Assembly (NCBI RefSeq): GCF_900166635.1
Contig: NZ_LT800497.1
Location: forward strand, 3,892,344-3,956,343
Direction of reading: 5' to 3'
Source: Oceanobacillus timonensis
Lineage (GTDB): Bacteria; Bacillota; Bacilli; Bacillales; Amphibacillaceae
DNA: 64,000 nucleotides
This document shows positions 1 to 7,949 of this stretch, in pieces. The translations under genes and the position numbers were made by a program. Position 1 is the first letter of the stretch. Each line of letters starts with the position of its first letter. The notes below the pieces were generated by a model. The model saw only the letters and a program-made list of their open reading frames with translations. It had not been told where the DNA came from and ran no database searches.

Positions 1-1038
1 ATTGCTCATAGTGATTCGCTATACGGTATTGGTTTACTTCTTGGCGGATTGACAATTACAGTGTTAGGTTTGATTGCACTCGGAGAGAATAGCTTTTTCG
101 CTGGTTTGGATAACTTTTTAACAAGTCATCCAGAAAAATTAAATGCTTGGGGGGCACTAGACTCGCAAATTGTACCGTGGCCCACATTATTTTTAGGAAT
201 GTTATTCAATAACTTGTATTTCTGGTGTACAAACCAAATGATTGTACAAAAAGCTTTAGCTGCAAAAAACTTAAAAGAAGCACAAAAAGGTGCCATGATT
301 GTTGGGGTCTTTAAAATTTCCGGCATGTTTTTCTTAGTTATTCCAGGAGTTATCGCATACAATATGTTTGGTGATGGTATGCAAATGGACCTTGCTTACC
401 CTGCATTAGTAGCAGAAGTATTACCTAACTGGGCTTCAGGTCTGTTTGGAGCAGTAGTATTTGGAGCAATTATGAGTTCTTTTGTCGGATCATTAAGTGC
501 CACCGTTACTTTATTCAGCTTAGACTTTTATAAACCGGTTATCAATAAGCAAGCAACCAACCGTCAAATTGCAAAGGCAGGAAGAGTTTTAACGATTGTC
601 ATTGGTGCTATTGTTGTTCTTGTTGCACCGTTAATCTCTTTATTCCCGCAAGGATTATATGCAGTTATACAAGAGTTTAATGGATTGTATAGTATGCCGC
701 TTTTAGCAATTATCCTAGTAGGCTTCTATTCTAAAAAGACCTCAGCTGCTGGTGCGAAAATTACATTAATCTTTCATATTATTGTGTATGCACTGTCTAA
801 GTTAGTTATTCCAGATGTTCATTATCTATATGTTTGGAGTGTCCTGTTTCTAGTAGATTTAGCTATTCTATATTTCTATAGCCAAAGGAAACCATCTCAG
901 GAAGATTTCCAATTCGACAAATATCAAAACAAAGTAGATATTACTCCTTGGAAACATGTTAGATGGGTTGGTATTCTAATTCTAGTGGTTGTTGTAACAT
1001 CCTATGTTGTCTTTTCACCACTTGTATTGGCTAGATAA
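1..1038 (+). CDS. Sodium:solute symporter (SSS/SLC5 family), C-terminal part
   Basis: The gene enters from the left edge: the reading frame is already open at base 1, so the N-terminus lies outside the window. About 345 residues remain, with many hydrophobic segments and short charged loops. The stretch GLFGAVVFGAIMSSFVGSLS followed by ATVTLFSLDFYKP resembles the SSS core helices that couple sodium to sugar or polyol uptake at the cytoplasmic membrane, and the arrangement is like bacterial SglT/YidK-type symporters. A strong hairpin follows the stop, so this is the last gene of its transcript. The substrate cannot be read from the sequence; a sugar or polyol fits the neighbourhood (inference). 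Confidence 0.85.
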   Translation: MAHSDSLYGIGLLLGGLTITVLGLIALGENSFFAGLDNFLTSHPEKLNAWGALDSQIVPWPTLFLGMLFNNLYFWCTNQMIVQKALAAKNLKEAQKGAMIVGVFKISGMFFLVIPGVIAYNMFGDGMQMDLAYPALVAEVLPNWASGLFGAVVFGAIMSSFVGSLSATVTLFSLDFYKPVINKQATNRQIAKAGRVLTIVIGAIVVLVAPLISLFPQGLYAVIQEFNGLYSMPLLAIILVGFYSKKTSAAGAKITLIFHIIVYALSKLVIPDVHYLYVWSVLFLVDLAILYFYSQRKPSQEDFQFDKYQNKVDITPWKHVRWVGILILVVVVTSYVVFSPLVLAR

Positions 1039-1043
1039 ATTAT

Positions 1044-1090
1044 AAAGAAAGCAAATCTCCCTCTTTATTGAGGGCATTTGCTTTCTTTTA
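1044..1090 (+). terminator. Rho-independent terminator after the symporter
   Basis: A 13-bp perfect stem, AAAGAAAGCAAAT (1044-1056) with ATTTGCTTTCTTT (1076-1088), has an inner CCCTC/GAGGG extension and is followed by a T-rich tail. It lies 6 nt after the symporter stop codon. Confidence 0.85.
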
Positions 1091-1109
1091 TATTTTGCTT
1101 ATTTTTTAT

Positions 1110-1262
1110 CTACAACTCTGATTTTTTATCAGACTTTTTCTCAACCCAAATATTCTCTAACTCTTCCAACGTCTTTCCTTTTGTCTCCGGTACAAACTTC
1201 CAGATAAAGAATACGGCAACCACGCTGAGCACTCCATAAATCGTAAAAGTCATTCCGTTAAG
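1110..1262 (-). pseudogene. Remnant of an MFS sugar porter (C-terminal end only)
   Basis: Read on the minus strand, this stretch encodes about 50 residues ending in a stop at 1110-1112. They include FIWKFVPETKGKTLEELE and NIWVEKKSDKK, the classic PETKG tail of the sugar-porter family. The same tail closes the intact porter at 17731-19152 (FLWKFVPETKNKSLEEIEEI). Everything upstream of about residue 410 is missing. At about 1262 the sequence switches to AraC-type coding on the other strand, so this looks like a deletion junction. It was probably a XylE-like symporter. It is non-functional. Confidence 0.8.
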
Positions 1263-2140
1263 TTATCTTCTTTATATAGCTCATTAAAAGTCATGGACAT
1301 ACAGCTAGATTTAGTCGAAGAAGGATGGACTTTCGATTGGCATGAACATCCTTATTTTGAATTTATCTACTGCAAATCTGGTCATCTGCAGCAATGGATT
1401 GATGATCAATCATACGAATTAACTGGAGGCAGTTCTATCCTCGTTTGCGCATATAAAAAACATAAAACTATCGCACTGGAATCATCGGAGTATTTATGTT
1501 TTCATTTCGATATTGATATATTTGGCATTTATTCGTTATTTAACCAAGTTAAAAATCCATTAATTGAAAAAGACCAAGCCATAGATGATCATCCTTTTTT
1601 ACTAATTGGTTAAACAAGTTAATCATTGATTTCCATATCAAAAGTCAAAAAAAATCGAATCATTTAAGTCAGGACGCTTATATTGAAGGGATGAATTCCG
1701 GCATTCAAATTTTGCATCTACATGCCAGAATATTGGAATGTATTAGTCTATTGGCCTCTTATTTCGAGAAGAGCGAAGGAATTCAAGTCGCCAAGTTAAC
1801 TCCATCTGAAATTGATTTAGCAACAAAAGCATTAAAATATTTAGATGAACATTTCTTGAGACCGATTCGAATGGAAGAATTAGCGCAGCATATGAATTTT
1901 CACCGATCATATATCAGTACCATCTTTAAAAAAGCTTATGGTCTATCACCAACAGAATATCTCACAAAAGTGAGGGTGCGAGAGGCAAGTAAAATGTTGA
2001 CCGAGTCAGAAGAAAGTATAGAGGAAATCAGTATCAAACTCAATTTTAATTCTGCGGCTCATTTTAGCAATACGTTTAAATCGATTTATAGAGTTACTCC
2101 ATCTGCTTATCGGAAAAAGTATCGGTATGTGAATAGATGA
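1263..2140 (+). pseudogene. AraC-family transcriptional regulator, frameshifted and 5'-truncated
   Basis: Two frames make one AraC-type protein. The first (ATG at 1293, stop at 1611-1613) carries the N-terminal cupin-like sensor with the motif WHEHPYFEFIYCKSG. The second continues from about 1604 (NWLNKLIIDFHIKSQ) through 2140 and holds the two helix-turn-helix units, visible as MEELAQHMNFHRSYISTIFK and ISIKLNFNSAAHFSNTFKSI. The frame changes near the T-run at 1593-1600, so a 1-bp indel is the likely cause. The start is uncertain: the frame is open back to about 1257, next to the porter remnant, and no good ribosome binding site is visible. In the family such proteins activate sugar or polyol genes; here it is presumably dead. 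Confidence 0.8.
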
Positions 2141-2194
2141 ATATCTCCTTAATAAAAGTAAGATTTGAATGAAGCACTAGTCCCCCTTACAAAT

Positions 2195-2235
2195 AAATGC
2201 CATAAAACAATAATATTATTATTTTTATGGCATTT
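2195..2235. terminator. Bidirectional terminator hairpin
   Basis: AAATGCCATAAAA (2195-2207) pairs perfectly with TTTTATGGCATTT (2223-2235) around an AT-only loop. It sits between two converging remnants, the AraC pseudogene on plus and the isomerase pseudogene on minus. Confidence 0.75.
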
Positions 2236-2277
2236 CTATTTATCATTGACTCAAACGATATCTTCCTTTAACCAGAT

Positions 2278-2570
2278 CTATTGTTTTTTAATACCTAATT
2301 CAGCATCTATTGTATAATCTTCATGTTCAATGCTTAATACACCATCATAAACATCGAGTGTTACTAAATAATAAAGTTTCTTCAGAATTCTTCCGTATAT
2401 CCATACCCTGGAATCGCAAAGTTCCAAAATCGATTAGCAACTTCTAGAACATGCCTAGTATCCAGCAAGGTATTTATAACTACTAGTTCTTTTTCAAAAC
2501 GTATTTCTTTTACATGCACATGATAAATAGCTTCCTTTAATTCAGAAGTCACTGCCACTGGATTAGTCAT
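2278..2570 (-). pseudogene. Remnant of a TIM-barrel sugar phosphate isomerase/epimerase
   Basis: The minus strand encodes the C-terminal third of an AP-endonuclease-2-like (xylose-isomerase-like TIM barrel) protein. The first part reads ELKEAIYHVHVKEIRFEKEL and VANRFWNFAIPGYGY, matching GEAIHHVHGKDVRLERHL and VANRSWNYVAVGCG in the intact gene at 15298-16239. After a frame break near 2380 the normal C-terminus continues as DVYDGVLSIEHEDYTIDAEL, with a stop at 2278-2280. The N-terminal two thirds are missing. With the porter and AraC remnants it forms a decayed copy of the kind of cluster found at 12.9-20.2 kb. Confidence 0.8.
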
Positions 2571-3100
2571 GACCTTTTATATTCTTTACATTACCTTCAC
2601 AAGAAGATTGTCTTACACCCTCCCCACCTTTCCAAATTAAGAATAATTTTCCTAAAACAATCATAAAAACTTGCAAACAACTTTATCACCTTTCCACCCC
2701 TTCTCTCATTCTTCTAAAGACTTATCCTGCTTTTAAACATTCTTGCGAAATAAAAAAAGCTAATATCAACCTGAACCGATACATCTCCCACTACAATATC
2801 TTCAGTTAAATAAAACATAATCATTTGATTAAGTAATGGTATCAAATCATTTTAAAACCGATCATACATCTCTATTCATATTGTCGAGAGTATAATTGGG
2901 TGCTTTCTTTTTGTAATAACACAGCTAGTGATAAATAAGTTATTTGTAACATTCTTATATCTTATTTTCAATATACGACAATATCAATAAAATAAACTAA
3001 CTTCCAAAAACATATTAAAAATACCCAACCCCCCAAAAGAAAACACAACCAAAATCACCATTACATCACCCGAACAACAAAATACCCAAAATAATTATAA
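2571..3100. other. AT-rich intergenic stretch, no gene seen
   Basis: About 530 bases lie between the isomerase remnant and the iol promoter. They are rich in short A/T/C tracts, and I found no open frame with a ribosome binding site and no strong hairpin. It probably holds degraded flank of the decayed cluster plus upstream promoter DNA. Confidence 0.5.
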
Positions 3101-3147
3101 ACTTTTGGTTATTTATTGTTAACTTTTTGGAGTCATTGTGTTATACT
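3101..3147 (+). promoter_or_regulatory. Promoter of the iol operon with candidate IolR boxes
   Basis: ACTTTTGGTTA at 3101-3111 matches the reverse complement of the published B. subtilis IolR direct-repeat consensus (WRAYCAADARD) at every position. Two weaker repeats follow at roughly 11-12 bp steps (around 3112-3123 and 3125-3135). A possible core promoter is TTGTTA at 3116-3121 with TATACT at 3142-3147; its 20-bp spacer is long, so the boxes are approximate. The layout fits autoregulation of iolR and repression of the whole operon until an inositol-derived inducer is present (inference). Confidence 0.45.
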
Positions 3148-3163
3148 CGATTCAAGAAAAGAG

Positions 3164-3976
3164 GTGATCAACATCAAATCGAAGCGTATCGCCGCATTAC
3201 AAGAATATATTACGCTTAAACAAAGAGCTTCTTATGATGAACTCGTTGATAAATTTGCAGTTTCTAAAAATACTATCCGTAATGATGTGCAAGAGTTGTG
3301 CAAGACTGGTGACATTATGAAAGTTCATGGTGGAGCAGCTGTTAATCAATCTACTGAAGAAAAACAGTCCAACGGAGATATCACCAAGCCTTTAACCTCC
3401 TTTACTTACAGACAAACAAAAAATCAATCTAGTAAACAAAGGATTGCGGAACAGGCTGCCAACTATATTCAAGATGGCGATATTATCTTCATCGATACGG
3501 GAACCACCGTATTAGAGCTCATTGAATATATTCAGGACAAGCAAATTACGATTGTAACCAATAATATTGACTTTATCCTGAGAACCATGCCTTATGAAAA
3601 TCTCGCTGTTTATAGCCTGGGAGGCGCGCTTAATCGAAGAACGCAGTCCTTTACCACGATTCAAGCGCAGGAAATTCTAAAGAATTACAATATAAACAAA
3701 GCATTTTTAGCTGCTACTGCTATTTCTATCAAAAATGGTGTAACGAGTTCAATTCCTATAGAAGGTGAATTAAAATCTTATATAGCGGAACAAATTGAAC
3801 AGAAGTTTTTGTTAGTTGATCATCAAAAATTCGATAAAGTTGCTTTAACTACGTATTGCAATCTGAACCAGCTAGATTATCTGATTACAGATCAGTCTCC
3901 TGGTCAAACGTATATCGATTATTGTAAGAATTATAATGTCAATCTTGTTATCGCAAATCAAAACGAAGGAGTGTAG
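3164..3976 (+). CDS. iolR: DeoR-family repressor of inositol catabolism (IolR-like)
   Basis: This DeoR-type regulator has an N-terminal winged helix-turn-helix, KRIAALQEYITLKQRASYDE then KFAVSKNTIRNDVQ (about residues 5-45). A DeoR sensor domain follows, with IFIDTGTTVLELI and a DHQKFDK-type C-terminal motif that binds phosphorylated sugars in the family. It heads the iol gene set, as a dedicated repressor would, and ends 2 nt before the tautomerase gene. The frame is open to a TTG at 3116, but that lies inside the promoter. The strong AAGAGGTGAT at 3158-3167 overlaps a GTG at 3164, which I take as the start, while noting that an ATC at 3173 sits better for that site. The family assignment is firm; IolR identity rests on context. 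Confidence 0.8.
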   Translation: MINIKSKRIAALQEYITLKQRASYDELVDKFAVSKNTIRNDVQELCKTGDIMKVHGGAAVNQSTEEKQSNGDITKPLTSFTYRQTKNQSSKQRIAEQAANYIQDGDIIFIDTGTTVLELIEYIQDKQITIVTNNIDFILRTMPYENLAVYSLGGALNRRTQSFTTIQAQEILKNYNINKAFLAATAISIKNGVTSSIPIEGELKSYIAEQIEQKFLLVDHQKFDKVALTTYCNLNQLDYLITDQSPGQTYIDYCKNYNVNLVIANQNEGV

Positions 3977-3978
3977 AG

Positions 3979-4368
3979 ATGCCCCTAATCAAAGTTGATT
4001 TAATCAAAGGTCGAGGACCGGAGGAAATCAAACAAATTTTGGATGTAGCGCATCAAGTTGTTTTGGAAGCGTTTCATGTTCCTGATGGTGATCGTTATCA
4101 AGTCGTGACACAGCATGAACCCTTTGAAATGATTATGAAGGATACCGGTCTCGGCTTTGAAAGAAGCGATAACGTCATCCTTTTTACCGTTATCAGCACA
4201 CAGCGGACGGATAAGATGAAAAAAGACTTTTATCATCTTTTAACAGAAAGATTAGAGCAGCAATGTCAGATTGAGCCAAAGGATGTCATGATAACCTTTG
4301 TCACAAATGGCGCCGGAGAATGGAGCTTTGGGTATGGTAAAGCTCAATTTTTAAACGGAGAACTATAG
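3979..4368 (+). CDS. Tautomerase-family protein (MIF/4-OT superfamily)
   Basis: This 129-residue protein begins Met-Pro (MPLIKVDLIKGR), so removal of Met leaves the N-terminal proline that is the catalytic base in the tautomerase superfamily. The double-length beta-alpha-beta layout and the motif VPDGDRYQVVTQHEP match the Tautomerase_2-like group. The ribosome binding site GAAGGAG overlaps the end of iolR and the two genes are 2 nt apart, so they are co-transcribed. Between iolR and iolA, a role in keto-enol interconversion of an inosose or of the cyclic dione intermediates of inositol breakdown is possible. That is inference: no such enzyme is part of the standard B. subtilis pathway. The family call is solid; the substrate is unknown. 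Confidence 0.8.
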   Translation: MPLIKVDLIKGRGPEEIKQILDVAHQVVLEAFHVPDGDRYQVVTQHEPFEMIMKDTGLGFERSDNVILFTVISTQRTDKMKKDFYHLLTERLEQQCQIEPKDVMITFVTNGAGEWSFGYGKAQFLNGEL

Positions 4369-4390
4369 TATTTTTAAACACGTTATCTAT

Positions 4391-4409
4391 TTCTCTAAAA
4401 TTTAGAGAA
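4391..4409. promoter_or_regulatory. Perfect 19-bp palindrome upstream of iolA
   Basis: TTCTCTAAA-A-TTTAGAGAA has two 9-bp perfect arms and a single central base. It lies in the 83-bp gap between the tautomerase gene and iolA, about 43 bp upstream of the iolA start. It may be an operator or a small intercistronic hairpin. It has no U-tract of terminator type. Confidence 0.45.
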
Positions 4410-4451
4410 TAAAATAAAAAATTCTATTACAATTAAGGGAGGACATATCCT

Positions 4452-5909
4452 ATGTCTAACAAGCTGAAAAACTTTATCAATGGGGAATGGGTTGAAAGTA
4501 AAACGGATAAATATGAAGATGTTTATAATCCAGCTACAAAAGAATCACTAGCACAAGTACCAATTTCTACTCCGGAAGACTTTGAAGATGCTGTAAAAGC
4601 AGCACAGGCAGCTCAAGATAAATGGAAAAAAGTATCTGTAGCAAAACGCGCTCGTATTCTATTTAAATATCAAAATCTATTAGAAGAGCATAAAGAAGAA
4701 TTAGCAAAATTAATTACGCAGGAAAACGGAAAAAGCGTTGGCGAAGCATTAGGCGAAGTTGGTCGCGGTATTGAAAACGTAGAATTCGCTGCTGGTGCAC
4801 CGACATTAATGATGGGAGATTCCCTTGCAACGATTGCAACCGATGTAGAAGCAACAAACTATCGTTATCCGGTAGGCGTTGTCGGCGGGATTGCTCCATT
4901 TAACTTCCCAATGATGGTTCCTTGCTGGATGTTTCCAATGGCAATTGCTTTAGGTAACTCCTTTATCTTAAAACCATCTGAAAAAACACCGATTCTTGCA
5001 GCTAGACTTGCAGAATTACTGGATGAAGCTGGACTTCCGAAAGGTGTATTCAGCATTGTCAACGGTGCGCATGACGTGGTAAATGGCATTCTAGATCACC
5101 CTTCTGTAAAAGCAGTATCTTTCGTAGGTTCTAAGCCGGTTGGAGAATATGTTTACAAACGCGGAAGCGAGAACTTAAAACGCGTTCAAGCATTAACTGG
5201 AGCGAAAAACCACTCTACGGTACTGGCAGATGCTGACTTAGATTTAGCAACTAAAGAAGTGATTAGTGCAGCATTTGGTTCAGCTGGAGAACGTTGTATG
5301 GCTTGTGCAGTTGTAACGGTGGAAGATTCCGTTGCTGATGAATTTATCGCTAAATTAAAAGAAGCATCAGACAACATTAAAATGGGTAACGGCTTGGACG
5401 ATGGCGTCTTCTTAGGACCAGTTATCCGTGACGATGCTAAACAACGTACTCTTGGTTATATCGAAAAAGGAATTGAAGAAGGTGCTACATTAGTTCGTGA
5501 CGGTCGTGATGAGCAGCCAGAGGAAGGTTACTTTGTCGGTCCAACTATTTTTGACGGCGTATCTCAAGATATGACCATCTGGCAAGATGAAATTTTCGCT
5601 CCCGTATTATCTATTGTACGTGTTAAAAACTTGAAAGAAGCTGTTGAAGTCGCTAACCAGTCTGAGTTCGCTAATGGCGCTTGCTTATTCACTACTAGTG
5701 CATTATCAGTACGCTACTTCCGTGAGAATATTGATGCAGGTATGTTAGGAATTAACTTAGGCGTACCAGCTCCTATGGCATTTTTCCCATTCTCTGGGTG
5801 GAAATCTTCTTTCTATGGTACATTGCATGCTAACGGAAAAGATAGTGTCGATTTCTATACTCGTAAAAAAGTAGTAACAGCTCGTTACCCAGAACCTGAT
5901 TTTTCATAA
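4452..5909 (+). CDS. iolA: Methylmalonate-semialdehyde dehydrogenase (acylating)
   Basis: This 485-residue aldehyde dehydrogenase of the MmsA/IolA type catalyses the last step of inositol degradation: malonate semialdehyde to acetyl-CoA and CO2, with NAD and CoA. The Rossmann and catalytic core is clear: ANGEW-like N-terminus, [20 protein letters not shown], the glycine turn [10 protein letters not shown], and the catalytic cysteine in [12 protein letters not shown] (about residue 282). The C-terminal [12 protein letters not shown] is typical of MmsA. Length is as expected. The start is set by AAGGGAGGACAT 8 nt upstream. It follows the tautomerase gene after 83 bp and a palindrome, and a GC-rich hairpin separates it from iolB. 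Confidence 0.95.
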   Translation: MSNKLKNFINGEWVESKTDKYEDVYNPATKESLAQVPISTPEDFEDAVKAAQAAQDKWKKVSVAKRARILFKYQNLLEEHKEELAKLITQENGKSVGEALGEVGRGIENVEFAAGAPTLMMGDSLATIATDVEATNYRYPVGVVGGIAPFNFPMMVPCWMFPMAIALGNSFILKPSEKTPILAARLAELLDEAGLPKGVFSIVNGAHDVVNGILDHPSVKAVSFVGSKPVGEYVYKRGSENLKRVQALTGAKNHSTVLADADLDLATKEVISAAFGSAGERCMACAVVTVEDSVADEFIAKLKEASDNIKMGNGLDDGVFLGPVIRDDAKQRTLGYIEKGIEEGATLVRDGRDEQPEEGYFVGPTIFDGVSQDMTIWQDEIFAPVLSIVRVKNLKEAVEVANQSEFANGACLFTTSALSVRYFRENIDAGMLGINLGVPAPMAFFPFSGWKSSFYGTLHANGKDSVDFYTRKKVVTARYPEPDFS

Positions 5910-5943
5910 TTATATGATGTTAGATTACTCGTTTTAAATAAAA

Positions 5944-5981
5944 AAGGAGATTGCGCGTTTAATTCCAGCGCCAGTCTCCTT
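5944..5981 (+). other. Intercistronic hairpin between iolA and iolB
   Basis: AAGGAGATTGCGC (5944-5956) pairs with GCGCCAGTCTCCTT (5968-5981) across an 11-nt loop, giving a strong stem that is GC-rich at the top. No T-run follows and a normal ribosome binding site for iolB comes 13 nt later. An mRNA-stabilising or attenuating element is more likely than a full terminator. The stem sequesters a decoy AAGGAG. Confidence 0.6.
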
Positions 5982-6003
5982 CCAAAATAGAAAGGAGTTC
6001 ATT

Positions 6004-6822
6004 ATGAGTCATTTACTAAGAAAACCCCAAAATAATAAACTGGCAGACGGTGTAACACTTGTTCATGAAGTAACAGAAGAAAACTCCGACCTTCATTATG
6101 TCGGTTTTAAAGTAGTTGATTTGGAACCAAATGCCAGTTATGATGAAAAGCTGACAAATTTAGAATTATGTGTTGTGGCATTAACAGGCAAAATTACTGT
6201 AACAGATGGGTACCAAAATTTCTCTGACATTGGTACGCGAGACAGTGTGTTTGAACGCAAACCAACAGACAGTGTCTATGTATCTCACAATAAAACCGTT
6301 ACGATTACAGCGAATACAAAATCTCGTGTAGCACTATGCTTTGCTCCCTCCGATAAAGAGTTGCCAACCAAACTGATTAAAGCAGCGGATAATGGCGTGG
6401 AGCATCGTGGCAAGTATAACAATAAGCGTCAGGTGCACAACATTTTACCGGACTCCGATCCCTCTGCAAACAGCTTATTGGTTGTAGAAGTGTTTACAGA
6501 GACAGCAAACTGGTCAAGTTATCCTCCACATAAGCATGACCAGAACAATCTACCAGAAGAGTCTTTCTTAGAAGAAAGCTATTATCATGAAATGGACCCA
6601 CCACAAGGATTTGTATTCCAACGCGTGTATACAGAGGATCGTTCTTTAGATGAAACCATGACAGTCGAAAATGGAAATGTTGTGCTTGTTCCAAAAGGTT
6701 ACCATCCTGTTGGTGTACCGGACGGCTATTCTGAATACTATTTAAACGTTATGGCCGGACCAGAACGCATTTGGAAATTTCATAATGACAAAGATCATGA
6801 ATGGATTCTTGATAGAGAATAG
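6004..6822 (+). CDS. iolB: 5-deoxy-glucuronate isomerase
   Basis: This 272-residue two-cupin protein converts 5-deoxy-D-glucuronate to 2-deoxy-5-keto-D-gluconate in the inositol pathway. The metal-binding cupin motif is visible as WSSYPPHKHD, then LPEESFLEESYYHE (about residues 172-200), giving the His/His/Glu/His set expected for KduI/IolB-like isomerases. The C-terminal NVVLVPKGYHPVGVPDGY and LNVMAGPERIWKFHNDKDHE are IolB-typical. The ribosome binding site AGAAAGGAG is 7 nt from the ATG. It lies in the run iolA-iolB-iolC; the gap to iolC (118 bp) holds another hairpin. Confidence 0.95.
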   Translation: MSHLLRKPQNNKLADGVTLVHEVTEENSDLHYVGFKVVDLEPNASYDEKLTNLELCVVALTGKITVTDGYQNFSDIGTRDSVFERKPTDSVYVSHNKTVTITANTKSRVALCFAPSDKELPTKLIKAADNGVEHRGKYNNKRQVHNILPDSDPSANSLLVVEVFTETANWSSYPPHKHDQNNLPEESFLEESYYHEMDPPQGFVFQRVYTEDRSLDETMTVENGNVVLVPKGYHPVGVPDGYSEYYLNVMAGPERIWKFHNDKDHEWILDRE

Positions 6823-6834
6823 CAGGTGTTGAAT

Positions 6835-6876
6835 CGTCCCCTTTTCATTCTATTTTCATAGAACGAGATGAGGACG
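6835..6876 (+). other. Intercistronic hairpin between iolB and iolC
   Basis: Nested inverted repeats are present: CGTCC (6835-6839) with GGACG (6872-6876), TCAT with ATGA, and TTCTAT (6848-6853) with ATAGAA (6858-6863). A run of seven C follows rather than T, so this is not an intrinsic terminator. It may be a processing or stability element, or a dispersed palindromic repeat; a second copy would need to be found elsewhere in the genome. Confidence 0.5.
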
Positions 6877-6940
6877 GTCCCCCCCAATAAACATGAAGAA
6901 AACGATGTACTTACTTATGTAAAGAAAAGGAGCGAAATGC

Positions 6941-7921
6941 ATGTCACTAACATTTAATCAAGATAAAGAATTCGATATTATTGCGATTGGTCGTGCCGCA
7001 ATTGATTTAAATGCAAACGAATACAATCGTCCAATGGAAGAAACCATGACGTTTACAAAATACGTTGGTGGTTCACCGGCTAATATAGCGATTGGAAGCT
7101 CAAAATTAGGGCTAAAAGCCGGATTTATCGGAAAGCTTTCCAAAGATCAGCACGGAAACTTTATTAAGCAATATATGGAGGAAAAAGAAATTGATACCTC
7201 AAATATGGTTTATGATACAGAAGGCCATAAAGCGGGACTGACTTTCACAGAAATTTTAAGCCCGGAAGAGTGCAGTATCTTAATGTACCGTGATCAAGTA
7301 GCCGACCTTTATTTAGATCCTACAGAAGTAAATGAAGATTATATTAAAAAAGCGAAAATTCTTCTTGTATCCGGTACTGCCCTAGCACAAAGCCCTTCCC
7401 GTGAAGCGGTACTGCTGGCGATTCAGTACGCTAAAAAGAATGACGTGAAAGTTATTTTTGAATTGGATCATCGCCCATATACATGGAAATCTGCTGAAGA
7501 AACTGCTGTCTACTATTCACTCGTTGCAGAGCTTTCTGATGTCGTTATTGGTACGCGTGATGAATACGATGTGATGGAAAATTTAGATTCAGAAGGCGAC
7601 AATGAAAAAACAGTTCAACATTTATTCCAGCACAATACCGAACTTGTTGTTATCAAGCACGGCGTTGACGGGTCTTATGCATATGAACCTGATGGTACTG
7701 TGCATAAAGGAGAAGCTTACAAAACAAAAGTATTAAAAACATTTGGTGCAGGAGACTCCTATGCATCTGCATTTCTTTATGCACTGGTAACCGGAAAAGA
7801 TTACGAAACTGCTCTGAAATTCGGAAGCGCCTCTGCTTCTATCGTTGTCAGCAAACATAGCTCTTCCGAAGCTATGCCCACAGTGGAAGAAATTGAACAG
7901 CTTATCTGTGAGCGTTCTTAA
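6941..7921 (+). CDS. iolC: 5-dehydro-2-deoxygluconokinase (PfkB family)
   Basis: This 326-residue ribokinase/PfkB-family kinase phosphorylates 2-deoxy-5-keto-D-gluconate at C6. PfkB signature 1 is KYVGGSPANIAIGSSKLG (about residues 42-59). Signature 2, KTFGAGDSYASAFLYAL, holds the catalytic Asp in GAGD (about residue 276). The segment DHRPYTWKSAEE is characteristic of IolC. The start ATG has AAAGGAG 6 nt upstream. It follows iolB and ends 28 nt before iolD, consistent with one operon. Confidence 0.94.
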   Translation: MSLTFNQDKEFDIIAIGRAAIDLNANEYNRPMEETMTFTKYVGGSPANIAIGSSKLGLKAGFIGKLSKDQHGNFIKQYMEEKEIDTSNMVYDTEGHKAGLTFTEILSPEECSILMYRDQVADLYLDPTEVNEDYIKKAKILLVSGTALAQSPSREAVLLAIQYAKKNDVKVIFELDHRPYTWKSAEETAVYYSLVAELSDVVIGTRDEYDVMENLDSEGDNEKTVQHLFQHNTELVVIKHGVDGSYAYEPDGTVHKGEAYKTKVLKTFGAGDSYASAFLYALVTGKDYETALKFGSASASIVVSKHSSSEAMPTVEEIEQLICERS

Positions 7922-7949
7922 CTAATAATAGAAAGGAAGGTTGACAGAA

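Noticed and set aside
3116..3163. TTG start for iolR at 3116
   Set aside because: That codon lies in the -35-like/IolR-box region and has no ribosome binding site; the site at 3158-3167 points to a start near 3164-3173.
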